Positions 34,589-43,236 of a DNA stretch of 64,000 nucleotides are shown one piece after another. Each line of letters starts with the position of its first letter. Positions within the stretch are counted from its first letter, which is position 1. The DNA lies in assembly GCA_963795415.1 (NCBI GenBank), contig CAWCHQ010000001.1:62001-126000 (forward strand), read 5' to 3'. The translations under genes and the position numbers were made by a program. This DNA is from CAVSUZ01 sp963795415 (GTDB taxonomy: Bacteria > Pseudomonadota > Alphaproteobacteria > Acetobacterales > Acetobacteraceae). Under the pieces are notes generated by a model. It was not told where the DNA came from. It made no database searches and saw nothing but the letters and a program-made list of their open reading frames with translations.

Positions 34589-35909
34589 ATGGAAATCCCT
34601 ACCTATTCACCGCGAGAGATCGTCTCTGAGCTGGACCGCTTCATTGTCGGGCAGAATGACGCCAAGCGCGCCGTGGCGATTGCATTACGCAACCGCTGGC
34701 GGCGGCACCAGCTGCCGGAAGCGATGCGCGAGGAGGTCGTGCCCAAGAACATCCTGATGATCGGGCCGACCGGTTGCGGCAAGACCGAGATTGCGCGACG
34801 GCTGGCGAAACTGGCGCAGGCGCCCTTTTTGAAGGTGGAAGCGACGAAGTTCACCGAGGTGGGCTATGTTGGGCGGGACGTGGAGAGCATCGTTCGTGAC
34901 CTGGTGGAAGCGAGTTCTGACGATGCTGCGCGATTCTTCCCGCAAGGAAGTTCAGGCCAAGGCGGAGCAGGCGGCGGAGGAGCGGCTGATTACGGCGCTG
35001 GTAGGGGATGGCGCGGCGGCGGATACGCGGTCGAAATTCCGGCGCATGCTGCGCAACGGGGAATTCGAGCAGAAGGAAATCGAGGTCACGGTAAGCGAAC
35101 CGGCTGGGTTGCCGATCGGGCAGCTGGATATTCCTGGGATGCCGCCTGGGCAGATGATCAATATTTCGGAGATGATGAAAGGCATGTTCGGGCGTCCGCA
35201 GCAGCAGCGGCGGATGACGGTATCGGCGGCGCGCGAGGCGCTGGAGCGCGAAGAGGCCGACCGGCTGCTGGACAATGACCGTCTGGCGAAGGACGCAGTA
35301 TTTCACGCCGAAAACAACGGCATCGTGTTCATTGACGAGATCGACAAGATCTGCGCGCGTACTACGGAGGGCGGGTTTCGTGGCGGCGATGTTTCCCGTG
35401 AGGGCGTGCAGCGTGATCTGCTGCCGTTGATCGAGGGCACGACGGTCACGACGAAATACGGGCCGGTGAAGACGGACCATGTGTTGTTCATAGCGTCCGG
35501 CGCATTCCATCTGGCGAAACCATCGGATCTGCTGCCTGAGCTGCAAGGGCGATTGCCCATCCGGGTGGAGCTGTCGCCTTTATCGCGCGAGGATCTGCGG
35601 CGGATCCTGACGGAACCGGAGCACTCGCTGGTCAAGCAGTACGGCGCTTTGTTGGGTACAGAGTTGATTACGCTGGAATTTACCGATGATGCGGTCGATG
35701 CGCTGGCGGAGCTGGCGGCCGACATCAACGAGCGCGTAGAGAATATCGGTGCGCGGCGGCTGCACACTGTGATGGAGCGGCTTTTGGAGGAGATCAGCTT
35801 CACCGCGACGGACCGCGCAGGCGAGACGATTACGGTGGATGCGGCGTATGTGAACGAGCGTGTGGCGCCGCTGGCGCAGAAGGGGGATTTGAGCAGGTTT
35901 ATTTTGTAA
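34589..35909 (+). pseudogene. hslU: HslU ATPase of the HslUV protease, one frameshift
   Basis: AAA+ unfoldase partner of HslV. The first frame shows the N-terminus (YSPREIVSELDRFIVGQNDA) and Walker A GPTGCGKTEIARRLA. After VGRDVESIVRDLVEAS the frame is lost near 34921; the next frame resumes at MLRDSSRKEVQAKAEQAAEE and runs through Walker B (GIVFIDEIDKI) to the normal end (APLAQKGDLSRFIL). Removing one G near 34921 rebuilds a full protein. Since hslV next to it is perfect and the rest of hslU is well conserved, an assembly indel is a serious possibility. Confidence 0.9.
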
Positions 35910-37596
35910 GTTCCGTATGAGGGCGAGCTCTCTCCCGCAGGGGGAGTGGTTGACTTAGTTCGCCGCGGGCGGCGAGCGCTTTGATGCGATCCGCGATCCG
36001 GCAGGACATGGCCTGGATGGTTAGCGATGGATTGACCCCGCCAACGGTAGGCATGATTGATCCGTCGCACACCCAGAGGTTCGGGATATCCCAGGAGCGG
36101 CCATCGGCGTTGACCACGCTGGTGGCGGGATTATCGCCCATGCGGCAGGTGCCGCCGAGGTGCGCGGTGTCTTCGTTGTCCCATATGTCCGTTGCTCCCG
36201 CCGCTTCCAGGGCGCGACGCATTTCCCGCACGGCATGTCGCTTAAGCTTCCGGTCGTTGTCGCAATAAGAGAACGTCACTTTTGCGATCGGCAGCCCGTA
36301 TTGGTCTTTCTGGTCCGCCAGTTCCACGCGATTTTCCTCGCGGGGCAGGACCTCGCCGACGATTTTGAGTCCGGCCTGGTAGATGTAGAGCGACATGGCG
36401 TCTTTCAGCGCCTGTCCCCAGAGCCCGCGCCCATCTGACAGCAGGCGGCCCCATTCGACCGCGAGCGGGCCCTGGCTCATGTAGGCGTAGCCGCCGAAGA
36501 AGTCCTTGCCTCCATCGGTGTAGTTCCAGTGCTCGGTCAGCGCCATCGAGGGAGGGCCTTTGTACCAGCGAATTTCCTCGTCCATCGTGCCCCAGACGGA
36601 ATCGTTGGACTGGACCATGAAGTATTTGCCGACGAGGCCGCTGGAGTTGGCCAGGCCAGCGGGAAATTGCGCACTGGCAGAGTTGAGGAGCAGGCGGGGA
36701 GATTCGATGGCGTAGCCGGCGACGACGACGTTGTGGGCCTTCTGGAAGCGCCACTCGCCTTCGCGCTGGTAGTGCACCCCGGTGGCGCGGCCGTACTGGT
36801 TGGTTTCGATACGCCCGACCATCGCCAGGTCGCGCACTTCCGCGCCGGCCGCAAGCGCGCGTGGAATCCAGACCACAAGGGCGCTCTGCTTTGCGTTGGT
36901 GGAGCAGCCGAAGCCGCAGAAGCCGCGATAGACACAGGGCGGCGACAGGCCGCGCGGTGCGGAGATGGTGGCGAGCGGCGTAGGACACCATTTGATGCCG
37001 AGCTTCTCGCAGCCCTGCGCCAGGACGAGGCCGGCGGCGTTCACTTCGTGCGCGCGATATGGGTAACGCCGGCGCGGCGGTCCCCAGGGATAGTTTACCG
37101 GGCCGGAGATTTTCAGCGCATTTTCAACCTCGTCGTAGTAGCGCCACATCTCCTGCCCATCGACAGGCCAATCGACGGCATAGCCGAGCTTGGTGCGGGC
37201 TTTGAACCACTCCGGGCGGAAGCGCAGCGAAACCATCATGAAGTGGACCGTGCTGCCGCCGACGGCCTTGCCGCTGTTGTTATGGCCGAGTTCGACCGGG
37301 TTGTTGCCATCAATGATGCGGTTGTCGGTCCAGATCAGTTTCTCCTGTTCCACCTCATCCGACGCGAATTCATCGAGGGGACGGAACCAGGGGCCGGCAT
37401 CGAAGGCGATGACGGAAAATCCATACTCGGCGAGTTTCGCTGCCAGGGTCCCGCCCCCGGCGCCGGTGCCGACGACGGCGAAGTCCACTTCCTCGTCTTC
37501 GCGGTACTGGCGCATGGGTACCCAAGCGTCGGGGCGCAGCACGTCGGGGGCGCGGTGATTTTTGCCGCGGGGCTCGGGGGGGACGATATCAGGCAT
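35899..37596 (-). CDS. GMC family flavoprotein oxidoreductase (gluconate 2-dehydrogenase-like large subunit)
   Basis: FAD-dependent dehydrogenase of 565 residues, starting at ATG 37596 (8 bp inside the upstream Gad3-like gene). It has the FAD motif VVGTGAGGGTLAAKLAEYG, the GMC block GGSTVHFMMVSLRF and the C-terminal active-site region HLGGTCRMGDNP ... VGGVNPSLTIQAM. The sequence resembles gluconate/2-keto-gluconate and other sugar dehydrogenases that work with a small Gad3 subunit and a cytochrome. No Tat signal or cytochrome c gene is visible here. It is the last gene of a five-gene operon. Confidence 0.88.
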   Translation of the reverse strand: MPDIVPPEPRGKNHRAPDVLRPDAWVPMRQYREDEEVDFAVVGTGAGGGTLAAKLAEYGFSVIAFDAGPWFRPLDEFASDEVEQEKLIWTDNRIIDGNNPVELGHNNSGKAVGGSTVHFMMVSLRFRPEWFKARTKLGYAVDWPVDGQEMWRYYDEVENALKISGPVNYPWGPPRRRYPYRAHEVNAAGLVLAQGCEKLGIKWCPTPLATISAPRGLSPPCVYRGFCGFGCSTNAKQSALVVWIPRALAAGAEVRDLAMVGRIETNQYGRATGVHYQREGEWRFQKAHNVVVAGYAIESPRLLLNSASAQFPAGLANSSGLVGKYFMVQSNDSVWGTMDEEIRWYKGPPSMALTEHWNYTDGGKDFFGGYAYMSQGPLAVEWGRLLSDGRGLWGQALKDAMSLYIYQAGLKIVGEVLPREENRVELADQKDQYGLPIAKVTFSYCDNDRKLKRHAVREMRRALEAAGATDIWDNEDTAHLGGTCRMGDNPATSVVNADGRSWDIPNLWVCDGSIMPTVGGVNPSLTIQAMSCRIADRIKALAARGELSQPLPLRERARPHTELTK

Positions 37597-38206
37597 GCGG
37601 CTGGTCCTTACGAGCAGGGACCGCGTCCCATGGATCGTATCGGTCGAAACCCATGCGGACATAGCCGCGCGGAGAGGCCGGGCCGCCGAAGCCTATCTCA
37701 TCCCAGCCGCGGGGTTGGGCGTAGTAGAAGGTCACGATGTCGTGCAGAACACGTCCCTTGAAGAAGGATTTCGGCGAGACTTCCTGCCAGGCAGGGGCGC
37801 GCACGTTTCCTTGCTGAACCAGATGCAGGACGTCGTCCTGCCGGCCGCCGGGCAGATTGAGGAAGGATTCTCCGAAGCGGAGCTGCGCTTCCTGGTCGAT
37901 GGCGAGCAGGCCGCGCCGCCACATCTGCTGCATGCCCGGCTCGCCCGCTTTTTGATAACCGTCGCCGAGATTTTCTGCCATCTTCTGGTCGATGAAGTTT
38001 TCGATGGGGGCGCGATCACCGGTATCCTGTGGAATAATCCGGTCACAGATCACCTTCAGCAGCGGCCATTCATCTTCGGTGAAAAATCTCCGGGGCGGTG
38101 GACTGTTGATGCGCTTGTTGACGACGATACGCGTCGCCTCATTCCACGACGGCGTATCCCGCTTCGCCAGCGTGCTATACCCCGGAAACCGCACCTGCTC
38201 AGCCAT
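37589..38206 (-). CDS. Gluconate 2-dehydrogenase subunit 3-like protein
   Basis: Small partner subunit of GMC dehydrogenases, 205 residues, starting at ATG 38206. It has the family features FFTEDEWPLLKVICDRIIPQ and a C-terminal half rich in aromatic residues (GRVLHDIVTFYYAQPRGWDE). Such subunits commonly carry a Tat signal that exports the complex; this one starts MAEQVRFPGYSTLAKRDT, with no signal. It overlaps its neighbours by 8 bp on each side. Confidence 0.85.
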   Translation of the reverse strand: MAEQVRFPGYSTLAKRDTPSWNEATRIVVNKRINSPPPRRFFTEDEWPLLKVICDRIIPQDTGDRAPIENFIDQKMAENLGDGYQKAGEPGMQQMWRRGLLAIDQEAQLRFGESFLNLPGGRQDDVLHLVQQGNVRAPAWQEVSPKSFFKGRVLHDIVTFYYAQPRGWDEIGFGGPASPRGYVRMGFDRYDPWDAVPARKDQPHA

Positions 38207-39188
38207 TCCGCGGGTCCTCCAGCAGGTCAAGGGCAGCGAGGCCCGCGAGTGCCAGGCCGGTGAAACTAGGCGGCGCGGGAATCGGCGGTCCGTTGAGGAC
38301 GTTCTGACTCCAGTTGCGCCAGCCGCCCATGTTCCGGCTGACGCCATAGATGTGAAAACCGCAGCCGGCGAATCCCATCAGCGCGGTGAGCCAGAGCCAG
38401 ACGCGCGTGAAACGACGCCAAGCGGGGTGCTTCTCTGCGCCGGCCTTGGCGACGAGGCCGGCGGCGACAGGCGGGACGGTGACCGGCAGGAACATGAAGG
38501 GGTCGTGGTAGGCGCCGCGGAAATGCAGCAGGGCGGCTTCGGCGACGGTTCCGACAAGACCGCCGGAGGTAAGCGCCGCGATAGTGGGGCCGGTCGGCCA
38601 GCCGAACAGGCGAAGGCGCCCATCGCGTGAATCGCGTATATGCTCGGCGGCGGTACCCATAACTCCTGCAAGGATCAATGCGTAGGGTGCGCCGAGAGGC
38701 GCGCCATAGAACAGGTTCGTCCAGGAGAATCCGCCTTCCCGCTTGGTCACGTTGTAGAGGTGGAAACCTCCACCGAGCAGACCAATTGCACCGGATATAG
38801 CGGCGATGGCATGGCGGAGGCGGTGGGCCTGTGGCGTTTCGTCGTGGGCGCCGTGCAGGCTGGAGGTGAGCGTTGCCGCCGAGGCGAGGATGGGCAGGAA
38901 CATGCCCTTATTGAAGAACATGCCGCGGTAATGTTCGATGGAACTGTCGGCGAAAACGGAAAGGGCGAGCAGGGAGGAGCTTGTGTTCAGGCGCTGGGCG
39001 GCGCGAGTTGTGGGGGATCTGCTATTCTGTGCCGATCCGCCGCGTGTTTTCCACTGTGTTTTTTTCGGCGGTCTTAGCTCCAGGAGCGGGCCAGACGGAA
39101 CCGATCGCGCGGCGAGCACGCCCAGCACCGCGGCCGAGATCGCACCCACCGCGGCGAGGCCTATGCCCTCGTTCGTATCGCCCGACAT
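38199..39188 (-). CDS. Multi-spanning membrane protein of the dehydrogenase operon
   Basis: 329 residues from ATG 39188, with about eight hydrophobic stretches (for example AAVGAISAAVLGVLAA, ATLTSSLHGAH..., PYALILAGVMGTAAEH, VWLWLTALMGFAGCGFHIYG). I do not recognise a named family. No haem-binding CxxCH is present; several His lie near membrane segments (FHLYNV, FHIYGV). Overlap with the Gad3-like gene suggests it is part of the same complex, perhaps anchoring it or passing electrons. Confidence 0.7.
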   Translation of the reverse strand: MSGDTNEGIGLAAVGAISAAVLGVLAARSVPSGPLLELRPPKKTQWKTRGGSAQNSRSPTTRAAQRLNTSSSLLALSVFADSSIEHYRGMFFNKGMFLPILASAATLTSSLHGAHDETPQAHRLRHAIAAISGAIGLLGGGFHLYNVTKREGGFSWTNLFYGAPLGAPYALILAGVMGTAAEHIRDSRDGRLRLFGWPTGPTIAALTSGGLVGTVAEAALLHFRGAYHDPFMFLPVTVPPVAAGLVAKAGAEKHPAWRRFTRVWLWLTALMGFAGCGFHIYGVSRNMGGWRNWSQNVLNGPPIPAPPSFTGLALAGLAALDLLEDPRNG

Positions 39189-39199
39189 CACCTTTCCTC

Positions 39200-40306
39200 T
39201 CAATCGTCGGCGTAACGCTCGGCGTCCTGCTTTTTCAGTGCGATCCCCAGGCCTGGGCGGGACAGGTCCGGTTCGATGACGCCATTCTTCGGCACGGGCG
39301 CGCCATCGAAGAGCATGTGTTCGATCCTGACGTGGTCGTGGAACCATTCAAGGTGCCGCAGCTTCGGAACGGCACAGGCCGCATGAAGATGGACTGATGG
39401 CGCGCAGTGGCCGGACAGATCAATGTGGTGGGCATCCGTCAGCGTTCCCGCCGCGAGGAATCCGGTCACACCGCCGCAGCGCGTGGCGTCGGCCTGCATG
39501 ACATCGACGCAATCGGCGGCCAGCATCGCGCGCATGTCGTCAAGAGCGTAGTGGTATTCGCCAGCCGCGATTTCCATCGGCGCGGGGATGCGGTCGCGTA
39601 GCAGGCGAAGGTGATCGTAGTCGTCGCTGGGCACCGGCTCCTCGAACCAGCGCACGTCGTGGATCAGCACATGGTCGGCGAAGGCAAGCGCGCGCTTAGC
39701 ATCGAACGCGCCATTGCCGTCCACAAACAGGCCCGCATCGCCGATGGCCTCACGTGCAATCCTGACACGCTCGCGATCGCGGCGGGGATCACGCCCCACT
39801 TTCATCTTCACCCATTTGCAGCCGTCGCGTGAGACCCAACCGCCAAGCTGATCGGCCAGCTTCGCATCGGTATAGTTGGTGAAGCCGCCGCTGCCATAGA
39901 TTGGCACACTGGGATGCGCGGCGCCGAGCAGACGCACGAGCGGCAGGTCCAGCAGCTTAGCTTTGAGATCCCAGAGCGCCGCATCCACGGCGGATATGGC
40001 GGTGGCGGCAAGACCGCGGCGGCCAAGATTGCGAACGGTGTGCTGCATCTCTTCAACGCAGCCCACGATGTCGAACACATCCTTTCCTTCGATCTTTTTC
40101 GCCAGCTTGCCGGTGATCAGCTTCGTATTGGTTTTGTCGGCGTAGGTATATCCGATGCCTTCGTAGCCGCCCGCTTCCACCGTGGCAACCACGAGGGTCG
40201 TGCTGTCCCAATCCAGGGTGCCGTCCTGTTCGGGCTGGTCGGTCGGGATGGTGTAGGCGCGCGCCTGCACCCTCCCGATCGGGGCTGCCGGTCTGGTCAC
40301 ACTCAC
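39200..40306 (-). CDS. Mandelate racemase/muconate lactonizing enzyme family (enolase superfamily)
   Basis: 368 residues, with GTG 40306 as start (GTGA overlap with the TPP gene). Enolase-superfamily signatures are a KxK catalytic motif (WVKMKVGRD), metal ligands in FVDGNGAFD, WFEEPVP and IAAGEYHYA, and a His in DLSGHCAPSVHLHAA. The combination points to a sugar-acid dehydratase or racemase of the MR subgroup. The operon context (GMC dehydrogenase, TPP enzyme) favours dehydration of an aldonic acid. The exact substrate cannot be read from sequence. Confidence 0.85.
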   Translation of the reverse strand: MSVTRPAAPIGRVQARAYTIPTDQPEQDGTLDWDSTTLVVATVEAGGYEGIGYTYADKTNTKLITGKLAKKIEGKDVFDIVGCVEEMQHTVRNLGRRGLAATAISAVDAALWDLKAKLLDLPLVRLLGAAHPSVPIYGSGGFTNYTDAKLADQLGGWVSRDGCKWVKMKVGRDPRRDRERVRIAREAIGDAGLFVDGNGAFDAKRALAFADHVLIHDVRWFEEPVPSDDYDHLRLLRDRIPAPMEIAAGEYHYALDDMRAMLAADCVDVMQADATRCGGVTGFLAAGTLTDAHHIDLSGHCAPSVHLHAACAVPKLRHLEWFHDHVRIEHMLFDGAPVPKNGVIEPDLSRPGLGIALKKQDAERYADD

Positions 40307-42087
40307 CGGCCCGGCAGAAGGGTCGCTGCAAGCTCCTTTGCCGTGTCCTTCACCACGCTGACGAATTCCGGGTCCTGCGGCAGCGAGGTCGCGAAGGCCT
40401 TGGCGTTCTTCAGCGAAATATGCGGCGGAAGCGGCGGCACGTTCGGGTCGGTGTAGAATTCCAGCACAACCGGACGGTCTGCCGCCATAGCCTCGTTCCA
40501 CGACCTGGCTATATGATCCGGATTGTCACAGAAGATACCTTTCAATCCGAGCAGATCACCGAAGCGGGCGTAGGAAACGTCGGGGATGCGCTGCGTCATC
40601 TCCGCCTTGGGATCGCCGGCCTGGGCCCGCAATTCCCATGTCACCTGGTTCAGATCGCGGTTATTGAGCACCATGACGATGAAATGCGGGTTGCTCCATT
40701 GCTTCCAGTATTTCTTGACGGTGATGAGCTCGTTCATGCCGTTCATTTGCATGGCGCCGTCGCCAACAAGCGCGAAGACCGGGCGATCCGGGTATGCGAA
40801 CTTCGCCGCGACCGCATAAGGCACTCCGGCGCCCATGCTGGCGAGCCCACCGGAGAGCGAACACATCATGCCACGGCGGATTTTCAGGTCTCGTGCGTAC
40901 CAGTTGGCGCATGAGCCGGAGTTGCTTGTAATGATCGCCCGTTCAGGAATTTTTGGCGAAAACTCCCAGAACACGCGCTGCGGATTGATCGGGTCGGCGG
41001 AATGCATGGCGCGGGATTCCAGCACCTTCCACCATTCCTTCACCCAACCCTCGATCTGCTGACGCCAGGAGTGGTCCTGTTTCGGCTGAAGCATGGGGAT
41101 CAGTTTTTTCAGCGTGGTTTTACTTTCGCCAAGCAGACAGACTTCCATCGGGTAGCGAATGCTGAGCATGCCGGCGGAAATGTCGATCTGCACGCCGCGG
41201 GCGCTGCCTTCTTTGGGCAGGAATTCAGAGTACGGGAAGCCAGAACCGACCATGAAGAAGGTGTCGCAGTTCTGCATCATGTCGTAGCTGGGCTTGGTGC
41301 CGAGCAGACCGATGGAGCCGGTGACGAACGGCAGATCGTCGGGTACGGCGGCCTTGCCAAGCAGCGCCTTGGCCACACCGGCGCCGAGTTTCTCGGCGAC
41401 CTCGATGATCTCATCCGTGCAATGCAACGCACCGGCGCCGACGAGGATGGCGACCTTCTTACCGGCGTTCAGCACTTCGGCCGCGCTGCGAATTTCGGCG
41501 TCGGTCGGGATGGGATGCAGCTCAGGGGCGCCGATGCCGGAATGGATCGTGCCGTGGGTGTTCGGCGGCTGCTCAACCGCCTTCATGTCCTGGATGTCTT
41601 TCGGGAGGATGATGCAGGTAACCTTGCGGTCCGACTTGGCGATGCGCATTGCGCGGTCGATCAGGTGGCGTATCTGCGCAGGAGAGCTGGCTTGCTGGAC
41701 GAAAGCGCCGGCGACGTCCTTGAACAGGTTCTCCAAGTCGGTTTCCTGCTGATAGTGACCGCCCATTGCCGCGCGGTCCGTCTGTCCGACGATCGCCAGC
41801 ACGGGCTGGTGATCAAGGCGGGCGTCATACAGCCCGTTCAAAAGATGGATTGCGCCCGGGCCGGAGGTGGCCATGCACACGCCGACCTCGCCGGTAAATT
41901 TCGCATGAGCGCTGGCCATGAACGCGGCCATTTCCTCATGGCGGACCTGGACGTAGTCAAACTTCTCCCGCACTCGGTCGAGGGCGCCAACCAGACCGTT
42001 GATGCCATCCCCGGGATAGCCGAACACCCGGCGCACTCCCCACTGGTGGAGACGCTCCCAAAAGAAATCGCTGACCGTGTTCGCCAT
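40303..42087 (-). CDS. Thiamine pyrophosphate-dependent enzyme (pyruvate oxidase/acetolactate synthase-like)
   Basis: 594 residues from ATG 42087. It has the catalytic Glu in VQVRHEEMAAFMA, the ATSGPGAIHLLNGLYDA block and the TPP/Mg motif starting GDGAMQMNGMNE and ending VLNN. The family includes pyruvate oxidase (poxB-like), glyoxylate carboligase and acetolactate synthases; close members are often annotated only as TPP-requiring protein. First gene of the five-gene operon, with a long leader upstream (42088-42341). Confidence 0.87.
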   Translation of the reverse strand: MANTVSDFFWERLHQWGVRRVFGYPGDGINGLVGALDRVREKFDYVQVRHEEMAAFMASAHAKFTGEVGVCMATSGPGAIHLLNGLYDARLDHQPVLAIVGQTDRAAMGGHYQQETDLENLFKDVAGAFVQQASSPAQIRHLIDRAMRIAKSDRKVTCIILPKDIQDMKAVEQPPNTHGTIHSGIGAPELHPIPTDAEIRSAAEVLNAGKKVAILVGAGALHCTDEIIEVAEKLGAGVAKALLGKAAVPDDLPFVTGSIGLLGTKPSYDMMQNCDTFFMVGSGFPYSEFLPKEGSARGVQIDISAGMLSIRYPMEVCLLGESKTTLKKLIPMLQPKQDHSWRQQIEGWVKEWWKVLESRAMHSADPINPQRVFWEFSPKIPERAIITSNSGSCANWYARDLKIRRGMMCSLSGGLASMGAGVPYAVAAKFAYPDRPVFALVGDGAMQMNGMNELITVKKYWKQWSNPHFIVMVLNNRDLNQVTWELRAQAGDPKAEMTQRIPDVSYARFGDLLGLKGIFCDNPDHIARSWNEAMAADRPVVLEFYTDPNVPPLPPHISLKNAKAFATSLPQDPEFVSVVKDTAKELAATLLPGR

Positions 42088-42341
42088 AGCTCCGCCCCCG
42101 GAAGATAAATCTGAGATGGCGGGTGAACGCAGGCGCAGCATCACCGTTTCCTTGCGATAGCGGGAGAAATCACCGCGAGCAGGATTGTGAGGAAGCTGGT
42201 TGGCCGGACACATGAATTTGCGAAAAGCGCTCCGAACTTCGTGAGGAGCGGCCGGTTATCCGGCGTGTGCCCCTCAGGACGCCCTTCAGGACGCCCCTCA
42301 GGACGCTGGGACGGCACGCAAACTAACAGGGAGCCCTAGCA
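42088..42341. other. Divergent promoter region of the TPP operon and the DUF892 gene
   Basis: No gene supported. Contains the 12-bp tandem repeat at 42269-42304 close to the DUF892 start. Confidence 0.5.
42269..42304. repeat. Three tandem 12-bp units (GCCCYTCAGGAC)
   Basis: GCCCCTCAGGAC, GCCCTTCAGGAC, GCCCCTCAGGAC in direct succession, followed by a degenerate fourth (GCTGGGACGGC). They end 37 bp upstream of the DUF892 start, so they fall in its 5' leader or promoter. Confidence 0.8.
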
Positions 42342-42836
42342 GTGCAGAGCATGAACGACCTACTCCTGAGCTTTGTTCAGGATGTGTATTACGCCGAACG
42401 CCAGATCCTGAAGACGTTACCGAAGATGGCGAAGGCAGCTGAGAACCAGGAGCTGAAGAAGGCCCTGACCGAGCATCGCGAGGAAACCCAGGGGCATGTG
42501 GAACGCCTGCAGCAGGTGTTTGACATACTGGGCAAACGAGCGCGGGGCCAGACCTGCGAGGCGATCAACGGCATCATCGAAGAAGGCGAGGAAGTGGTCC
42601 ACGAATTCAGCCAGGGTGCCGTCAGGGACGCGGGAATTCTGGCGAACGCGCAGGCGGTGGAGCACTACGAAATGGCGCGCTACGGCACCATCATTGCGTG
42701 GGCGAAGGCTTGCGGGATGGGCGACGCGGCGCAGCTGCTTGAGCAGACGCTGGCAGAGGAGAAGAAGGCGGATTCGCTTCTGAACCAGATTGCCAACAAG
42801 TCGATCAACAAGGAAGCAGTGCAGAAGGCCGCCTGA
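42342..42836 (+). CDS. YciE/YciF-type ferritin-like DUF892 protein
   Basis: 164-residue four-helix-bundle protein of the YciF family, often induced by stress. Metal-ligand glutamates and histidines are visible (VYYAERQIL, LTEHREETQGHVERL, AQAVEHYEMARYGT, LAEEKKADSLLNQIA). It begins at GTG 42342; ATG 42351 is an alternative. The DUF6496 gene follows on the same strand. Confidence 0.88.
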   Translation: MQSMNDLLLSFVQDVYYAERQILKTLPKMAKAAENQELKKALTEHREETQGHVERLQQVFDILGKRARGQTCEAINGIIEEGEEVVHEFSQGAVRDAGILANAQAVEHYEMARYGTIIAWAKACGMGDAAQLLEQTLAEEKKADSLLNQIANKSINKEAVQKAA

Positions 42837-42891
42837 TCGCAACCTGGCGCGCCGCGTTACCTGCGGCGCGCCACGGCTTGGGAGCTTTTGG

Positions 42892-43221
42892 ATGGCACAG
42901 CGCGAGAGCAAGGCCCAGAAAGACACGATTCAGCGCGTCATGCACGAATACAAGCACGGCGAGCTGAAGCGCGGGCGAGGCGGCAAGGTCCGCAACCGCA
43001 AGCAGGCCGTGGCGATTGCGTTGTCGGAAGCAGGTGCGTCTAACCAGCAGTCTCCGGGGCAAAACCGGCGCCGGCTTGCGGCGACCAAGCGCAAGGAACG
43101 GGCGGGGCGGAACGCGGCAGGCAAGAGCCGGAAGGAGCTATACGCCGAAGCACGCCGCCGCGACGTGCCAGGCCGTTCCGGAATGAACAAGCAGGAGCTG
43201 GAGAAGGCCCTTCGTCACTGA
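42892..43221 (+). CDS. DUF6496-type small basic protein with Rho-N/SAP-like tail
   Basis: 109 residues, ATG 42892. The N-terminal block (KDTIQRVMHEYKHGELKRGR then GGKVRNRKQAVAIALSEAG) is a short domain seen in many alphaproteobacterial stress-type proteins. The C-terminus KSRKELYAEARRRDVPGRSG is like the helix-extended-loop of Rho N-termini. The protein is highly basic, so nucleic-acid binding is likely. Placed 55 bp after the DUF892 gene. Confidence 0.75.
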   Translation: MAQRESKAQKDTIQRVMHEYKHGELKRGRGGKVRNRKQAVAIALSEAGASNQQSPGQNRRRLAATKRKERAGRNAAGKSRKELYAEARRRDVPGRSGMNKQELEKALRH

Positions 43222-43236
43222 CTGTGCCAGCGGCGG

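Noticed and set aside
34589..35909. Programmed frameshift in hslU
   Set aside because: No slippery site at the break near 34921 and no precedent for this gene; mutation or sequence error is simpler.
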